DNA of 64,000 nucleotides, from positions 45,812-109,811 of the forward strand of contig NZ_LTAQ01000002.1 of assembly GCF_001590835.1 (NCBI RefSeq), read 5' to 3'. The notes under the pieces are model-generated. The model searched no databases, was not told the DNA's origin, and was given only the letters and a program-made list of their open reading frames with translations. The DNA is from Bacillus gaemokensis. Lineage in GTDB: Bacteria; Bacillota; Bacilli; Bacillales; Bacillaceae_G. Position numbers and translations under genes: made by a program. Of the stretch, positions 8,458 to 15,233 are shown in pieces (the stretch's first letter is position 1; every line of letters begins with the position of its first letter).

Positions 8458-9042
8458 TTAAGATTCAGCTGCCATTCCTTGTAGTAATACATCAATTGCC
8501 TTTTTGTAAATTCGCTTCATTTCTGTAGAGTCTAACTCATAGTAAAGCATCCCAAGCCCAGATAATAAACCATTTACAATGTACATAAGATCCCTGGTAT
8601 CTCCTTGACGGAACTCTCCAGATTTTATGCCTTCTTCAATTAACTTTTCAATAACAACGTATGATGCCCTTGCTAAAGCAAGCATTTCATCTAAAACTTC
8701 TTTGCTCACAACTTGACTTGTAGAAAACTCTTCAACTGCACTAAAAATAGGATGCTGGGTGTCCTCTACATGATACTCTGCAAGACCATATAATTTTTCG
8801 GTACTCGTACGATACTGTTTTTCTTTTTCATTCCATTTTTCCAGCCAATCGTACGTATGTTGTTTCACTACGAATAAAAATAATTCTTCTTTACTTTTAA
8901 AATGATAATAAATGCTACCTTTACTGCGCTCAGTAATTTCACAAATGTCTTCCATAGATGTTGCAGCATATCCTTTTTTTGAAAACAAATCTTCCGCTTG
9001 GTATGCTATTTCTTTTTTTATCTCTTCTGCACTTTTTCTCAT
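8458..9042 (-). CDS. TetR/AcrR-family repressor
   Basis: The 194-residue protein has a TetR N-terminal domain: IAYQAEDLFSKKGYAATSMEDICEITERSKGSIYYHFKSKEELF, with the recognition helix in SKGSIYYHF. The C-terminal ligand domain is all-helical. It lies upstream of and on the same strand as the MFS gene and shares an operator sequence with it, so it is probably the efflux pump's repressor and also represses itself. The ATG at 9042 follows GGGG at a suitable distance; an in-frame GTG two codons earlier is possible. Confidence 0.9.
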   Translation of the reverse strand: MRKSAEEIKKEIAYQAEDLFSKKGYAATSMEDICEITERSKGSIYYHFKSKEELFLFVVKQHTYDWLEKWNEKEKQYRTSTEKLYGLAEYHVEDTQHPIFSAVEEFSTSQVVSKEVLDEMLALARASYVVIEKLIEEGIKSGEFRQGDTRDLMYIVNGLLSGLGMLYYELDSTEMKRIYKKAIDVLLQGMAAES

Positions 9043-9056
9043 ATTCACACCCCATC

Positions 9057-9075
9057 AAACCGACCGTTCAGTCTA
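9057..9075 (-). promoter_or_regulatory. TetR operator copy before the tetR gene
   Basis: Identical 19-base copy of the site at 8412-8430, 15 bases before the tetR start codon. It fits negative autoregulation. Confidence 0.7.
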
Positions 9076-9122
9076 ATAATAACAAATATATAACCTCTTT
9101 TACAAGAGGTTATATTCCTTAT

Positions 9123-9266
9123 TTAGGAAAATACATTTTCAAACCATATTCGAAATGTATGGATAGTTCCAACTTTAAAGCCCAGTTTAACAATAAATAC
9201 TCCCCCTGCAACTAATAACCAAAGAGCTACCCTCCCTTTGTTTTTAACTTTTGGTTTCTTCTTCAT
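9123..9266 (-). CDS. 47-residue single-span membrane protein
   Basis: Short ORF starting MKKKPKVKNKGR, followed by one hydrophobic span (VALWLLVAGGVFIVKLG) and a short amphipathic tail ending ENVFS. The ATG at 9266 follows AAGGGG at 7 bases; an in-frame ATG at 9272 is too close to that site. The positive N-terminus predicts an N-in topology. Upstream lie two copies of an 18-bp palindrome (9343-9360, 9388-9405). Function unknown; the ribosome binding site and coherent topology make it a likely real gene. Confidence 0.6.
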   Translation of the reverse strand: MKKKPKVKNKGRVALWLLVAGGVFIVKLGFKVGTIHTFRIWFENVFS

Positions 9267-9342
9267 TCTCATTCCCCTTATAATATCATTAATTCTGTAT
9301 TTATAAATACAATAAACTTATATAGCTAAACTCTAAACATAT

Positions 9343-9360
9343 TAAACAAACATTTGTTTA
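9343..9360. promoter_or_regulatory. 18-bp palindrome, operator-like, copy 1
   Basis: TAAACAAACATTTGTTTA has 8-bp arms that match perfectly around a 2-bp centre. It is of the kind bound by TetR-family dimers. It lies 77 bases upstream of the 47-residue protein's start. Confidence 0.5.
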
Positions 9361-9387
9361 GCTGATTTTATGCAGTTTCATACCAAC

Positions 9388-9405
9388 TAATCAAACGTTT
9401 GTTTA
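9388..9405. promoter_or_regulatory. 18-bp palindrome, operator-like, copy 2
   Basis: TAATCAAACGTTTGTTTA is the same motif as copy 1 with one arm mismatch. The spacing between the two copies is 45 bp start to start. A third identical copy is at 19994-20011. Confidence 0.5.
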
Positions 9406-9435
9406 AAAAGAAATACGCTCACAAAGAGCGTATTT
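9402..9435 (-). terminator. Rho-independent terminator of the Gly-rich protein gene
   Basis: AAATACGCTC pairs with GAGCGTATTT around ACAAA. The minus strand continues with TCTTTTT, just beyond the stop codon at 9440. Confidence 0.85.
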
Positions 9436-9439
9436 CTCA

Positions 9440-9694
9440 TTAATCTCCACCTCCACCACCGCAGCTTCCACCATCTCCTCCAGAAAATCCACTATCTCCT
9501 CCAAAGGAACTTCCACAGTCATGGGAATTATCATTATCAGATCCTGCAAAAAAAAGTGGTGTAGAAGTAGCTGTAGTCGTAGTATCGCCAGTACCTGACT
9601 TATAAAGGTTTGGTTTACGTTTATGAGACCTTACTTCTTTTACAATCATTCCAACTAGTACTATAAACAACAATGCTCCTATTACAAAACCCAT
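9440..9694 (-). CDS. Small membrane-anchored protein with a Gly/Ser/Asp/Cys-rich tail
   Basis: The 84-residue product has an N-terminal membrane span (MGFVIGALLFIVLVGMIV), a basic segment (RSHKRKPNLYKSG), a Thr-rich linker and a tail in which Gly, Ser and Asp alternate with two Cys and end in a poly-Gly run. The tail resembles the GGG-C ends of DUF4381/TPM-type membrane proteins, but no catalytic domain is present. The ATG at 9694 follows GGAAGGGGAG. Function unknown. Confidence 0.65.
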   Translation of the reverse strand: MGFVIGALLFIVLVGMIVKEVRSHKRKPNLYKSGTGDTTTTATSTPLFFAGSDNDNSHDCGSSFGGDSGFSGGDGGSCGGGGGD

Positions 9695-9715
9695 ATAAAA
9701 CTCCCCTTCCATATA

Positions 9716-9850
9716 TTAAATTACCTGTATTGCTCGTTCTATCTTCTCTAAGGAAATAAATCACGACTCACGAAGTATCTCTTTCCCTTCATGGAATAAT
9801 AAAACTGTTGGTGCCGTAAATACTAAATATTCCTCTGAAATTTCTTTCAT
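9716..9850 (-). pseudogene. Truncated thioredoxin-fold gene with an internal stop
   Basis: Starting 12 bases beyond the DUF1992 stop, the minus strand encodes MKEISEEYLVFTAPTVLLF, then HEGKEILRES, a TGA, and in the same frame FISLEKIERAIQVI and TAA. FTAPT with its cis-proline and the following strand-turn-strand is the C-terminal half of a thioredoxin. The N-terminal half with the CxxC site is absent, and the TGA replaces what is probably an Arg codon (CGA). It still has an AGAGGG ribosome binding site. A remnant, not a working redox protein. Confidence 0.65.
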
Positions 9851-9861
9851 GTTTATCCCTC

Positions 9862-10233
9862 TTAGCGTAATTTCCGAAACACTTGATCTTGATACATTCG
9901 AAATGCTGAAGATTCCTTTATTTTTCTCTTTTCCATTAACTGTTGAAAACGAAGAGTTTTCGCAGTTAACTCCTCTTTTAATTTTTCTCTCTCTGTTTCA
10001 TCGTAACAACAAGCAATTAAATCCTCTATTTTCAACATATCCTTTTGTAGTTCCATCTCTGCTGGGATCATTCCAGCGTTTTTCAAAATCTTATAGCTCA
10101 TTCTAAGGTCCGGGGGTACCATTGAAAGGTCTTCTAATTGCAGTGGTTTTCCTTTACCAGGCAGATCATCAAGATCACCGTTATTGATTGCCTGACGAAT
10201 TTTTTCTTCAGCAATGCCCAAGAAAACATCCAT
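9862..10233 (-). CDS. DUF1992 (DnaJ-homologue subfamily C28-like) protein
   Basis: The 123-residue protein matches the conserved DUF1992 pattern. IAEEKIRQAINNGDLDDLPGKGKPL is followed by PPDLRMSYKILKNAGMIPAE and a charged helical C-terminus that ends in a coiled-coil-like ELTAKTLRFQQLMEKRK. Cytoplasmic, function unknown in bacteria. The ATG at 10233 has GGGAGG upstream. The next sequence downstream is the thioredoxin remnant. Confidence 0.85.
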   Translation of the reverse strand: MDVFLGIAEEKIRQAINNGDLDDLPGKGKPLQLEDLSMVPPDLRMSYKILKNAGMIPAEMELQKDMLKIEDLIACCYDETEREKLKEELTAKTLRFQQLMEKRKIKESSAFRMYQDQVFRKLR

Positions 10234-10431
10234 CGCTCTCCCTCCCTTACATATTTTTACTATTATTTTACATGAAATTTCACAATGCTGCTATGATATG
10301 AAACAATAATTTCACACAATTTTTTCTCAAATTGTCCTCTAAAATTAAGTTTTCAGATTTTTTAGACTGTAAATTTATATATAATTCGCATTATAACTAT
10401 TCATGTAATTGAGAAACTCCTTCCTACTAAA

Positions 10432-10446
10432 ATAAAGCGTTTACAT
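10432..10446. promoter_or_regulatory. Candidate cre (CcpA) site upstream of the chitinase
   Basis: The minus strand reads ATGTAAACGCTTTAT, one mismatch from the WTGNAANCGNWNNCW consensus. Catabolite control of chitinase would make sense, but the site is 163 bases before the start codon. Confidence 0.45.
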
Positions 10447-10515
10447 AAAATCTTACATTTGTTACGATGAAATCACGCCATCTCCCTTGTATAGACTTCG
10501 TGATGTCTGTTCATT

Positions 10516-10546
10516 TTGACAATCTAGACATTTTTACGTCTAGATT
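10516..10546 (+). promoter_or_regulatory. Chitinase promoter region with inverted repeat
   Basis: TTGACA (10516-10521) is followed by a 9-bp inverted repeat, AATCTAGAC (10521-10529) and GTCTAGATT (10538-10546), with an 8-base spacer. The right arm covers the position of a possible -10 (TCTAGA or TAGATT). The repeat therefore looks like an operator laid over the promoter. Confidence 0.5.
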
Positions 10547-10608
10547 CATTCTGATTTATTGGCAATAGCCATTAAATATATCTTTTTATTTCGAAAGGGG
10601 AAATGACT

Positions 10609-12633
10609 ATGAGGTCAAAAAAAATCACATTTCTATTCCTATCTCTACTACTCTTCTTACCTCTTTTTCTTACAAATTTTATAACTCCTAATCCTGTCTC
10701 AGCAGATTCATCCAAAACAAATCAAAAAATTATTGGGTACTTTCCTTCTTGGGGTATTTATGGCCGAAATTATCAAGTTGCTGACATCGATGCATCAAAG
10801 CTTACTCATTTGAACTATGCCTTTGCTGATATTTGTTGGAATGGCAAACATGGAAATCCTTCTACTCATCCTGATAACCCAAATAAACAAACATGGTCCT
10901 GTAAAGAATCTAGTGTACCACTGCAAAATAAAGAAGTACCTAATGGCACCCTTGTACTAGGCGAACCTTGGGCTGATGTTAATAAATCTTTTCCCGGTTC
11001 AGGTTCAACATGGGAAGATTGTGACAAATATGCCCGTTGCGGAAATTTTGGTGAACTGAAACGCCTAAAAGCAAAGTACCCCCACTTAAAAACCATTATC
11101 TCAGTCGGAGGCTGGACATGGTCCAATCGTTTTTCTGACGTAGCTGCTGATGAAAAAACTCGGAAAGTATTTGCAGAATCTGCCGCGGCTTTCATTCGTG
11201 AATATGGATTTGATGGTGTAGATTTAGACTGGGAATACCCAGGTGTTGAAACGATTCCTGGAGGAAGCTATCGCCCAGAAGATAAGCAAAATTTCACATT
11301 ACTTCTTCAAGATGTCCGAAATGCTTTAAATAAAGCAGGCTCTGAAGATGGGAAACAATATTTATTAACAATTGCCTCAGGTGCAAGTCAGCGTTATGCT
11401 GACCATACAGAACTGAAGAAGGTTTCACAAATTGTCGATTGGATTAACATCATGACATATGATTTTCATGGTGGCTGGGAAGCAACATCTAATCATAATG
11501 CTGCATTATACGGTGATCCGAAAGACCCAGCAGTTGGTACAAAGTTTTATGTCGATGGAGCTGTTGAAATTTATAAAAATGAAGGTGTACCAGCTGATAA
11601 AATTGTATTGGGTGTTCCTTTCTATGGCCGCGGCTGGAAAAGCTGCGGGAAAGATAACAATGGACAATATCAACCTTGTAAGCCAGGCAGTGATGGAAAG
11701 CTAGCTTCTAAAGGAACTTGGGATGATTATTCCACAGGAGACACAGGTGTATATGATTACGGTGATTTAGCGGCTAACTATGTAAACAAAAATGGCTTTG
11801 TTCGTTACTGGAACGACACAGCTAAAGTCCCGTATTTATATAACGAAACTACTGGAACGTTTATTAGCTATGATGATACAGAGTCTATGAAACATAAAAC
11901 AGATTATATAAAAACAAAAGGTTTGGGCGGGGCAATGTTTTGGGAGTTAAGTGGTGACTGTCGTACAAGTCCAAGATATAGTTGTAGTGGTCCAAAACTG
12001 CTTGATACGTTAGTTACAGAATTACTAGGCGGACCTATTAACCAAAAAGATAGTTTACCTCCAACAAACGTAAAAAACATTACAGTTACAAATAAAAATT
12101 CAAGCCTAGTTCAATTATCCTGGAATGCATCTACTGATAATGTTGGTGTTACAGAATATGAAGTAACTTCTGGAACTGAGAAATGGAAAACAACCACGAA
12201 TACTATTACGATTAAAAATTTAAAACTCAATACAGAATATACTTTTTCAATTGTTGCGAAAGACGCAGCAGGAAATCAATCACAACCATCTTCCATTACA
12301 GTTAAAACCGATGATGGAAGTACAACCCCACCAGGCGGAAATAGTAACGTGACATTTGCAGTTACTTCAAACTGGGAAAATGGCTACAATTTTTCTATTA
12401 TAATTAAAAACACAGGAACAACCCCTATTAAAAACTGGAATTTGGAATTTGATTATAATGGAAGTTTAACACAAGTTTGGGACTCTAAGCTTGTAAGTAA
12501 TACAAAGAATCATTACGTCATTACAAACGCGGGATGGAACGGCGATATTCCTGCTGGTGGAACAATTACAATTGGAGGTGCTGGAACAGGAAATCCAGCC
12601 GAAATTCTAAATGCTGTAGTTCTCGGAAATTAA
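10609..12633 (+). CDS. chiB: Secreted chitinase, GH18-FnIII-CBM2
   Basis: The 674-residue exported enzyme hydrolyses chitin. Signal peptide about residues 1-32 (cleavage after PVSA); GH18 catalytic domain about 38-465 with SVGGWTWS and the catalytic DGVDLDWE (Glu209); a fibronectin type III domain about 488-570; and a carbohydrate-binding module family 2 domain about 580-674. The domain order and length match the 74-kDa chitinase B of B. cereus/thuringiensis. The ATG at 10609 follows AAAGGGG at 8 bases; the ATG two codons earlier is too close. Monocistronic, with an operator-like repeat and a cre-like site upstream and a strong terminator downstream. Confidence 0.95.
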   Translation: MRSKKITFLFLSLLLFLPLFLTNFITPNPVSADSSKTNQKIIGYFPSWGIYGRNYQVADIDASKLTHLNYAFADICWNGKHGNPSTHPDNPNKQTWSCKESSVPLQNKEVPNGTLVLGEPWADVNKSFPGSGSTWEDCDKYARCGNFGELKRLKAKYPHLKTIISVGGWTWSNRFSDVAADEKTRKVFAESAAAFIREYGFDGVDLDWEYPGVETIPGGSYRPEDKQNFTLLLQDVRNALNKAGSEDGKQYLLTIASGASQRYADHTELKKVSQIVDWINIMTYDFHGGWEATSNHNAALYGDPKDPAVGTKFYVDGAVEIYKNEGVPADKIVLGVPFYGRGWKSCGKDNNGQYQPCKPGSDGKLASKGTWDDYSTGDTGVYDYGDLAANYVNKNGFVRYWNDTAKVPYLYNETTGTFISYDDTESMKHKTDYIKTKGLGGAMFWELSGDCRTSPRYSCSGPKLLDTLVTELLGGPINQKDSLPPTNVKNITVTNKNSSLVQLSWNASTDNVGVTEYEVTSGTEKWKTTTNTITIKNLKLNTEYTFSIVAKDAAGNQSQPSSITVKTDDGSTTPPGGNSNVTFAVTSNWENGYNFSIIIKNTGTTPIKNWNLEFDYNGSLTQVWDSKLVSNTKNHYVITNAGWNGDIPAGGTITIGGAGTGNPAEILNAVVLGN

Positions 12634-12635
12634 GT

Positions 12636-12674
12636 AAAAAGCGGTATCTCTTATTCTCTGAGATACCGCTTTTT
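12636..12674 (+). terminator. Rho-independent terminator of the chitinase gene
   Basis: AAAAAGCGGTATCTC pairs with GAGATACCGCTTTTT around a 9-base loop, 3 bases after the stop codon. Confidence 0.9.
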
Positions 12675-12797
12675 CTAATCTTTCTTTAATTTTCTTGCTA
12701 TTCCATTACCCAAAGACTGTAATCCTTGAACAAGAATAATTAAGATAAAGGCTGTTGCATACACAAAACTATTGATCATTTCTAGAAATAATACTGA
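12675..12797 (-). pseudogene. Remnant of a MetI-like ABC permease C-terminus
   Basis: In one open frame the minus strand encodes a hydrophobic span (FVYATAFILIILVQGL) followed by QSLGNGIARKLKKD and TAG. This is the form of the last membrane helix and cytoplasmic tail of methionine-type (MetI/MetP) permeases, ILIxLVQxxQxxGNxxARKLxxR. The frame is closed upstream by TAA at 12800 and no ribosome binding site precedes the internal ATG. About 40 codons of a gene of about 220 remain, so it looks like deletion debris. Confidence 0.5.
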
Positions 12798-12892
12798 TTA
12801 TAAGCAATAATCGTATACAAGTTATACTCATAATTAATATACTAGGTAACAGTAAATACTTTATACAGAAAAATGAAAAGAGGCTACATTGT

Positions 12893-13210
12893 ATGCACGA
12901 AGAAAATGCTATACAAACCCTACTACTATCTCAGATAGAAAAACTGTCCCAATCCTTTCATTATGATTTTTTATATGAGATAGAACAACAAAAAGCACTC
13001 TGCCAAATTCTTTTAAGAGATGATAACGGCTCAATTGTAGCAACACCGCTTAGTTTCCAAATGTCAATAAACGAAGTGGCAGGCAAAGGAGAATTTATTT
13101 TTTATAACGAACATGGTGAATTTCATCGCCAGAAATTTGATATTTATACGGAAGACAGCATTGTTAAATTACTATTATTTATTCAAGAACGTTTACAAGT
13201 AAACCAATAA
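12893..13210 (+). CDS. Conserved hypothetical, 105 residues
   Basis: Soluble acidic protein without a signal peptide or membrane span. It begins with a charged helix (MHEENAIQTLLLSQIEKL), and its centre alternates short strands (ALCQILLRDDNGSIVATPLSF, GEFIFYNEHGEF). I do not recognise a family. AGAGG precedes the ATG, and a strong terminator follows, so it is a single-gene unit. Confidence 0.6.
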   Translation: MHEENAIQTLLLSQIEKLSQSFHYDFLYEIEQQKALCQILLRDDNGSIVATPLSFQMSINEVAGKGEFIFYNEHGEFHRQKFDIYTEDSIVKLLLFIQERLQVNQ

Positions 13211-13216
13211 ACTGTA

Positions 13217-13250
13217 TGAAGGCAGCTATATAAAAATGTAGCTGCCTTCC
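13217..13250 (+). terminator. Rho-independent terminator
   Basis: GAAGGCAGCTA pairs with TAGCTGCCTTC, followed by CTTACATT. It ends the 105-residue gene and may also serve the ABC-F gene from the other side. Confidence 0.75.
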
Positions 13251-13278
13251 TTACATTCTCACTAAAATGGCTTCTCTC

Positions 13279-14820
13279 TTATTCTTTAGTAATATTCATT
13301 TCTTCCATATCCCAAACGCGAGTAATCCAAGACTCATAAAAAGAAGGCTCATGAGAAACAAGTAGAATTGTTCCTTGATAGTGTTCTAAAGCTTCTTTCA
13401 ACGCCTCTTTCGCCTGTACATCTAAATGATTTGTTGGCTCATCTAAAATTAGAACATTACTCTTCATTAATAAAAGTTCACATAGACGTACTTTTGTTTG
13501 CTCTCCACCACTTAACGAACTAAGCGGCTGACGAATATGCTCTTCCTTTAATCCACACTTTGCCAGAGATTGACGAATTTCTTTTTGCTTCATATCTGGG
13601 CGCCCTGACCATACTTGCTCAAGCGGTGTAATTTCTGCCGCAAATTCTTCTTGAGCAAAATACGCAGGGTTTACCCGCTCTCCAATATGAACGGTCCCGC
13701 TTAACGGTTTAAGTCGACCCAGCAATGTTTTTAGCATTGTTGTTTTTCCAATTCCATTGTGACCAACAATGGCAATCTTTTCGCCCCTTTTCACTTGTAA
13801 ATTAAAGGCTGGAAATAATGGCTCTATATAACCTATTTGAAGTTGATCCACTTGTAATATACGACTCACCGGCTCCGTATGAATTTGAAAATGAAAGCGC
13901 GGTCTTGGTGCATCACTAATTTTTCTAACCCTTTTCATTTTCTCTAATACCTTTGCACGACTTTTAGCCTGTTTCGCTTTTCGGATTTTATTCTTTTGAA
14001 TAAACCCTTCCAAATTAGAAATTTCCTTTTGCTGTCTTATATAAGCCGCTTGTAATTGCTCTTTCTGTAGTTGATAACTTTCTAAAAACCTTTCATAATT
14101 CCCTGTATATCGCTTAATTGTTTGCCCTTCTAAATGATAAATAACATTCGTAATATCATTTAAAAACGATGCATCATGTGAAACGACAATATAAGCATGT
14201 TCGTACTCTTGTAAATATGATGTTAGCCACTCTATATGAACGGCATCTAAATAGTTCGTTGGCTCATCTAACAATAAAACATCTGGTTTTTCTAACAGAA
14301 GCTTTCCAAGCAATAACTTCGTACGCTGTCCACCGCTTAACTTCGAAACTTCCTTCTCCATACCTAGTTCTAACAAGCCTAATCCCGTTGCTATTTCGTC
14401 TATTTTTGTATGAACTTGATAAAAACCCGAGCTCTCTAGTACATGTTGCAATTCTCCATATTGTACTAATAATTTCTCTAAATTCATTTCCTGTGCCATC
14501 TTTTCAGCAATGACAATCATTTCACGTTCAATTGTATACAAATGAGAAAATGCGCTTTGCAAGTATTCCTCAATTGTTGTTCCTACTTGTAAATCAATAT
14601 GCTGCTCTAAAAACCCCACCTTCACATGTGGAAACCAATCAATCGTTCCCCCATCAGGCAAAATTTCTCCTGTTAATAGACGAAGCAATGTCGATTTTCC
14701 TGCTCCATTTCTTCCCACAAGTCCAACATGTTCACCTTGTAATAACCGAAAACAAGCATTATATAAAATGGTTTTATCGCCATACATATGTTTTAAATTT
14801 TCTACTGTTAATACGCTCAT
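13279..14820 (-). CDS. ABC-F family ATPase (YfmM-like)
   Basis: The 513-residue soluble protein has two ABC domains: Walker A GRNGAGKST and GHNGIGKTT, signatures LSGGQRTK and LSGGEQTK, and Walker B followed by LLLDEPTNYLD and LILDEPTNHLD. A linker of about 80 charged residues (ISNLEGFIQKNKIRKAKQAKSR...) lies between them, and no membrane domain is present. ABC-F proteins act on the ribosome E site as translation factors or as antibiotic-resistance (ribosome protection) proteins. The ATG at 14820 follows AAAGGAGAG. The leader contains a short ORF and two terminator hairpins, suggesting induction by a ribosome-targeting drug; that is inference. Confidence 0.88.
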   Translation of the reverse strand: MSVLTVENLKHMYGDKTILYNACFRLLQGEHVGLVGRNGAGKSTLLRLLTGEILPDGGTIDWFPHVKVGFLEQHIDLQVGTTIEEYLQSAFSHLYTIEREMIVIAEKMAQEMNLEKLLVQYGELQHVLESSGFYQVHTKIDEIATGLGLLELGMEKEVSKLSGGQRTKLLLGKLLLEKPDVLLLDEPTNYLDAVHIEWLTSYLQEYEHAYIVVSHDASFLNDITNVIYHLEGQTIKRYTGNYERFLESYQLQKEQLQAAYIRQQKEISNLEGFIQKNKIRKAKQAKSRAKVLEKMKRVRKISDAPRPRFHFQIHTEPVSRILQVDQLQIGYIEPLFPAFNLQVKRGEKIAIVGHNGIGKTTMLKTLLGRLKPLSGTVHIGERVNPAYFAQEEFAAEITPLEQVWSGRPDMKQKEIRQSLAKCGLKEEHIRQPLSSLSGGEQTKVRLCELLLMKSNVLILDEPTNHLDVQAKEALKEALEHYQGTILLVSHEPSFYESWITRVWDMEEMNITKE

Positions 14821-14903
14821 TTTTTCTCTCTCCTTTTTCATATGACTAACAAGCCAAATAGAGAGAACAGCAAAATAAAGATCCTATTTAATTGTGTACA
14901 TAG

Positions 14904-14935
14904 AAAAATGGGTAAGGTGAATACACCTTACCCAT
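14904..14935 (-). terminator. Leader terminator B of the ABC-F gene
   Basis: Perfect 12-bp stem, ATGGGTAAGGTG with CACCTTACCCAT and a 4-base loop, followed on the minus strand by TTTTT. It lies about 84 bases upstream of the ABC-F start, with no complete gene between it and the promoter region, so it acts as an attenuator rather than a gene end. Confidence 0.75.
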
Positions 14936-15001
14936 TACAATTTATTATTGTAAAAAAGGATTAAGGTTCTTTACCTGCTGTCTTCAATTTGGCTTAAACT
15001 T

Positions 15002-15025
15002 TAAAAATGGGCAGACTTCTCCCAT
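15002..15025 (-). promoter_or_regulatory. Leader hairpin A of the ABC-F gene
   Basis: On the minus strand ATGGG pairs with CCCAT (extended by AGA/TCT), followed by a T run, starting 2 bases beyond the leader ORF stop. Its arms have the same ATGGG/CCCAT sequences as the arms of terminator B, so the two can exchange partners to form an antiterminator. Confidence 0.55.
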
Positions 15026-15026
15026 A

Positions 15027-15065
15027 TCAAGCTAAAACCATTTGAAGAACAGTTGATAAAGTCAT
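15027..15065 (-). CDS. Putative 12-residue leader peptide of the ABC-F attenuator
   Basis: MTLSTVLQMVLA, starting with ATG 6-9 bases after AAAGGAGTGAAAGG, a far stronger ribosome binding site than a random short ORF would have. It ends in TGA immediately before hairpin A. Its position matches the leader peptides that control ABC-F resistance genes, in which drug-stalled ribosomes change leader folding. Confidence 0.5.
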   Translation of the reverse strand: MTLSTVLQMVLA

Positions 15066-15182
15066 CTTATCCTTTCACTCCTTTATAAATCATTATTGTC
15101 TTATAATAAGCATGGACTATGCTCTTATATTTTATTCGTTATGAATCATTTTGTTCCTCTTTTTCTTTATAAATTTTTTCTA

Positions 15183-15231
15183 AACGAAAAGCATCTTAGC
15201 AGTCATTATATAAGGACCGTTAAGATGCTTT
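15183..15231 (-). terminator. Rho-independent terminator of the thi transport operon
   Basis: AAAGCATCTTA pairs with TAAGATGCTTT across an inner loop. It lies directly after the thiZ stop on the minus strand and separates this operon from the ABC-F leader. Confidence 0.8.
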
Positions 15232-15233
15232 CA

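Noticed and set aside
9440-9560. Gly/Cys-rich tail as a possible bacteriocin or metallothionein
   Set aside because: It is the C-terminus of a membrane-anchored protein, with only two Cys and no leader or modification genes nearby.
10866-11195. Antisense ORF inside the chitinase gene
   Set aside because: Shadow of a strong coding sequence; the plus frame has all catalytic motifs.
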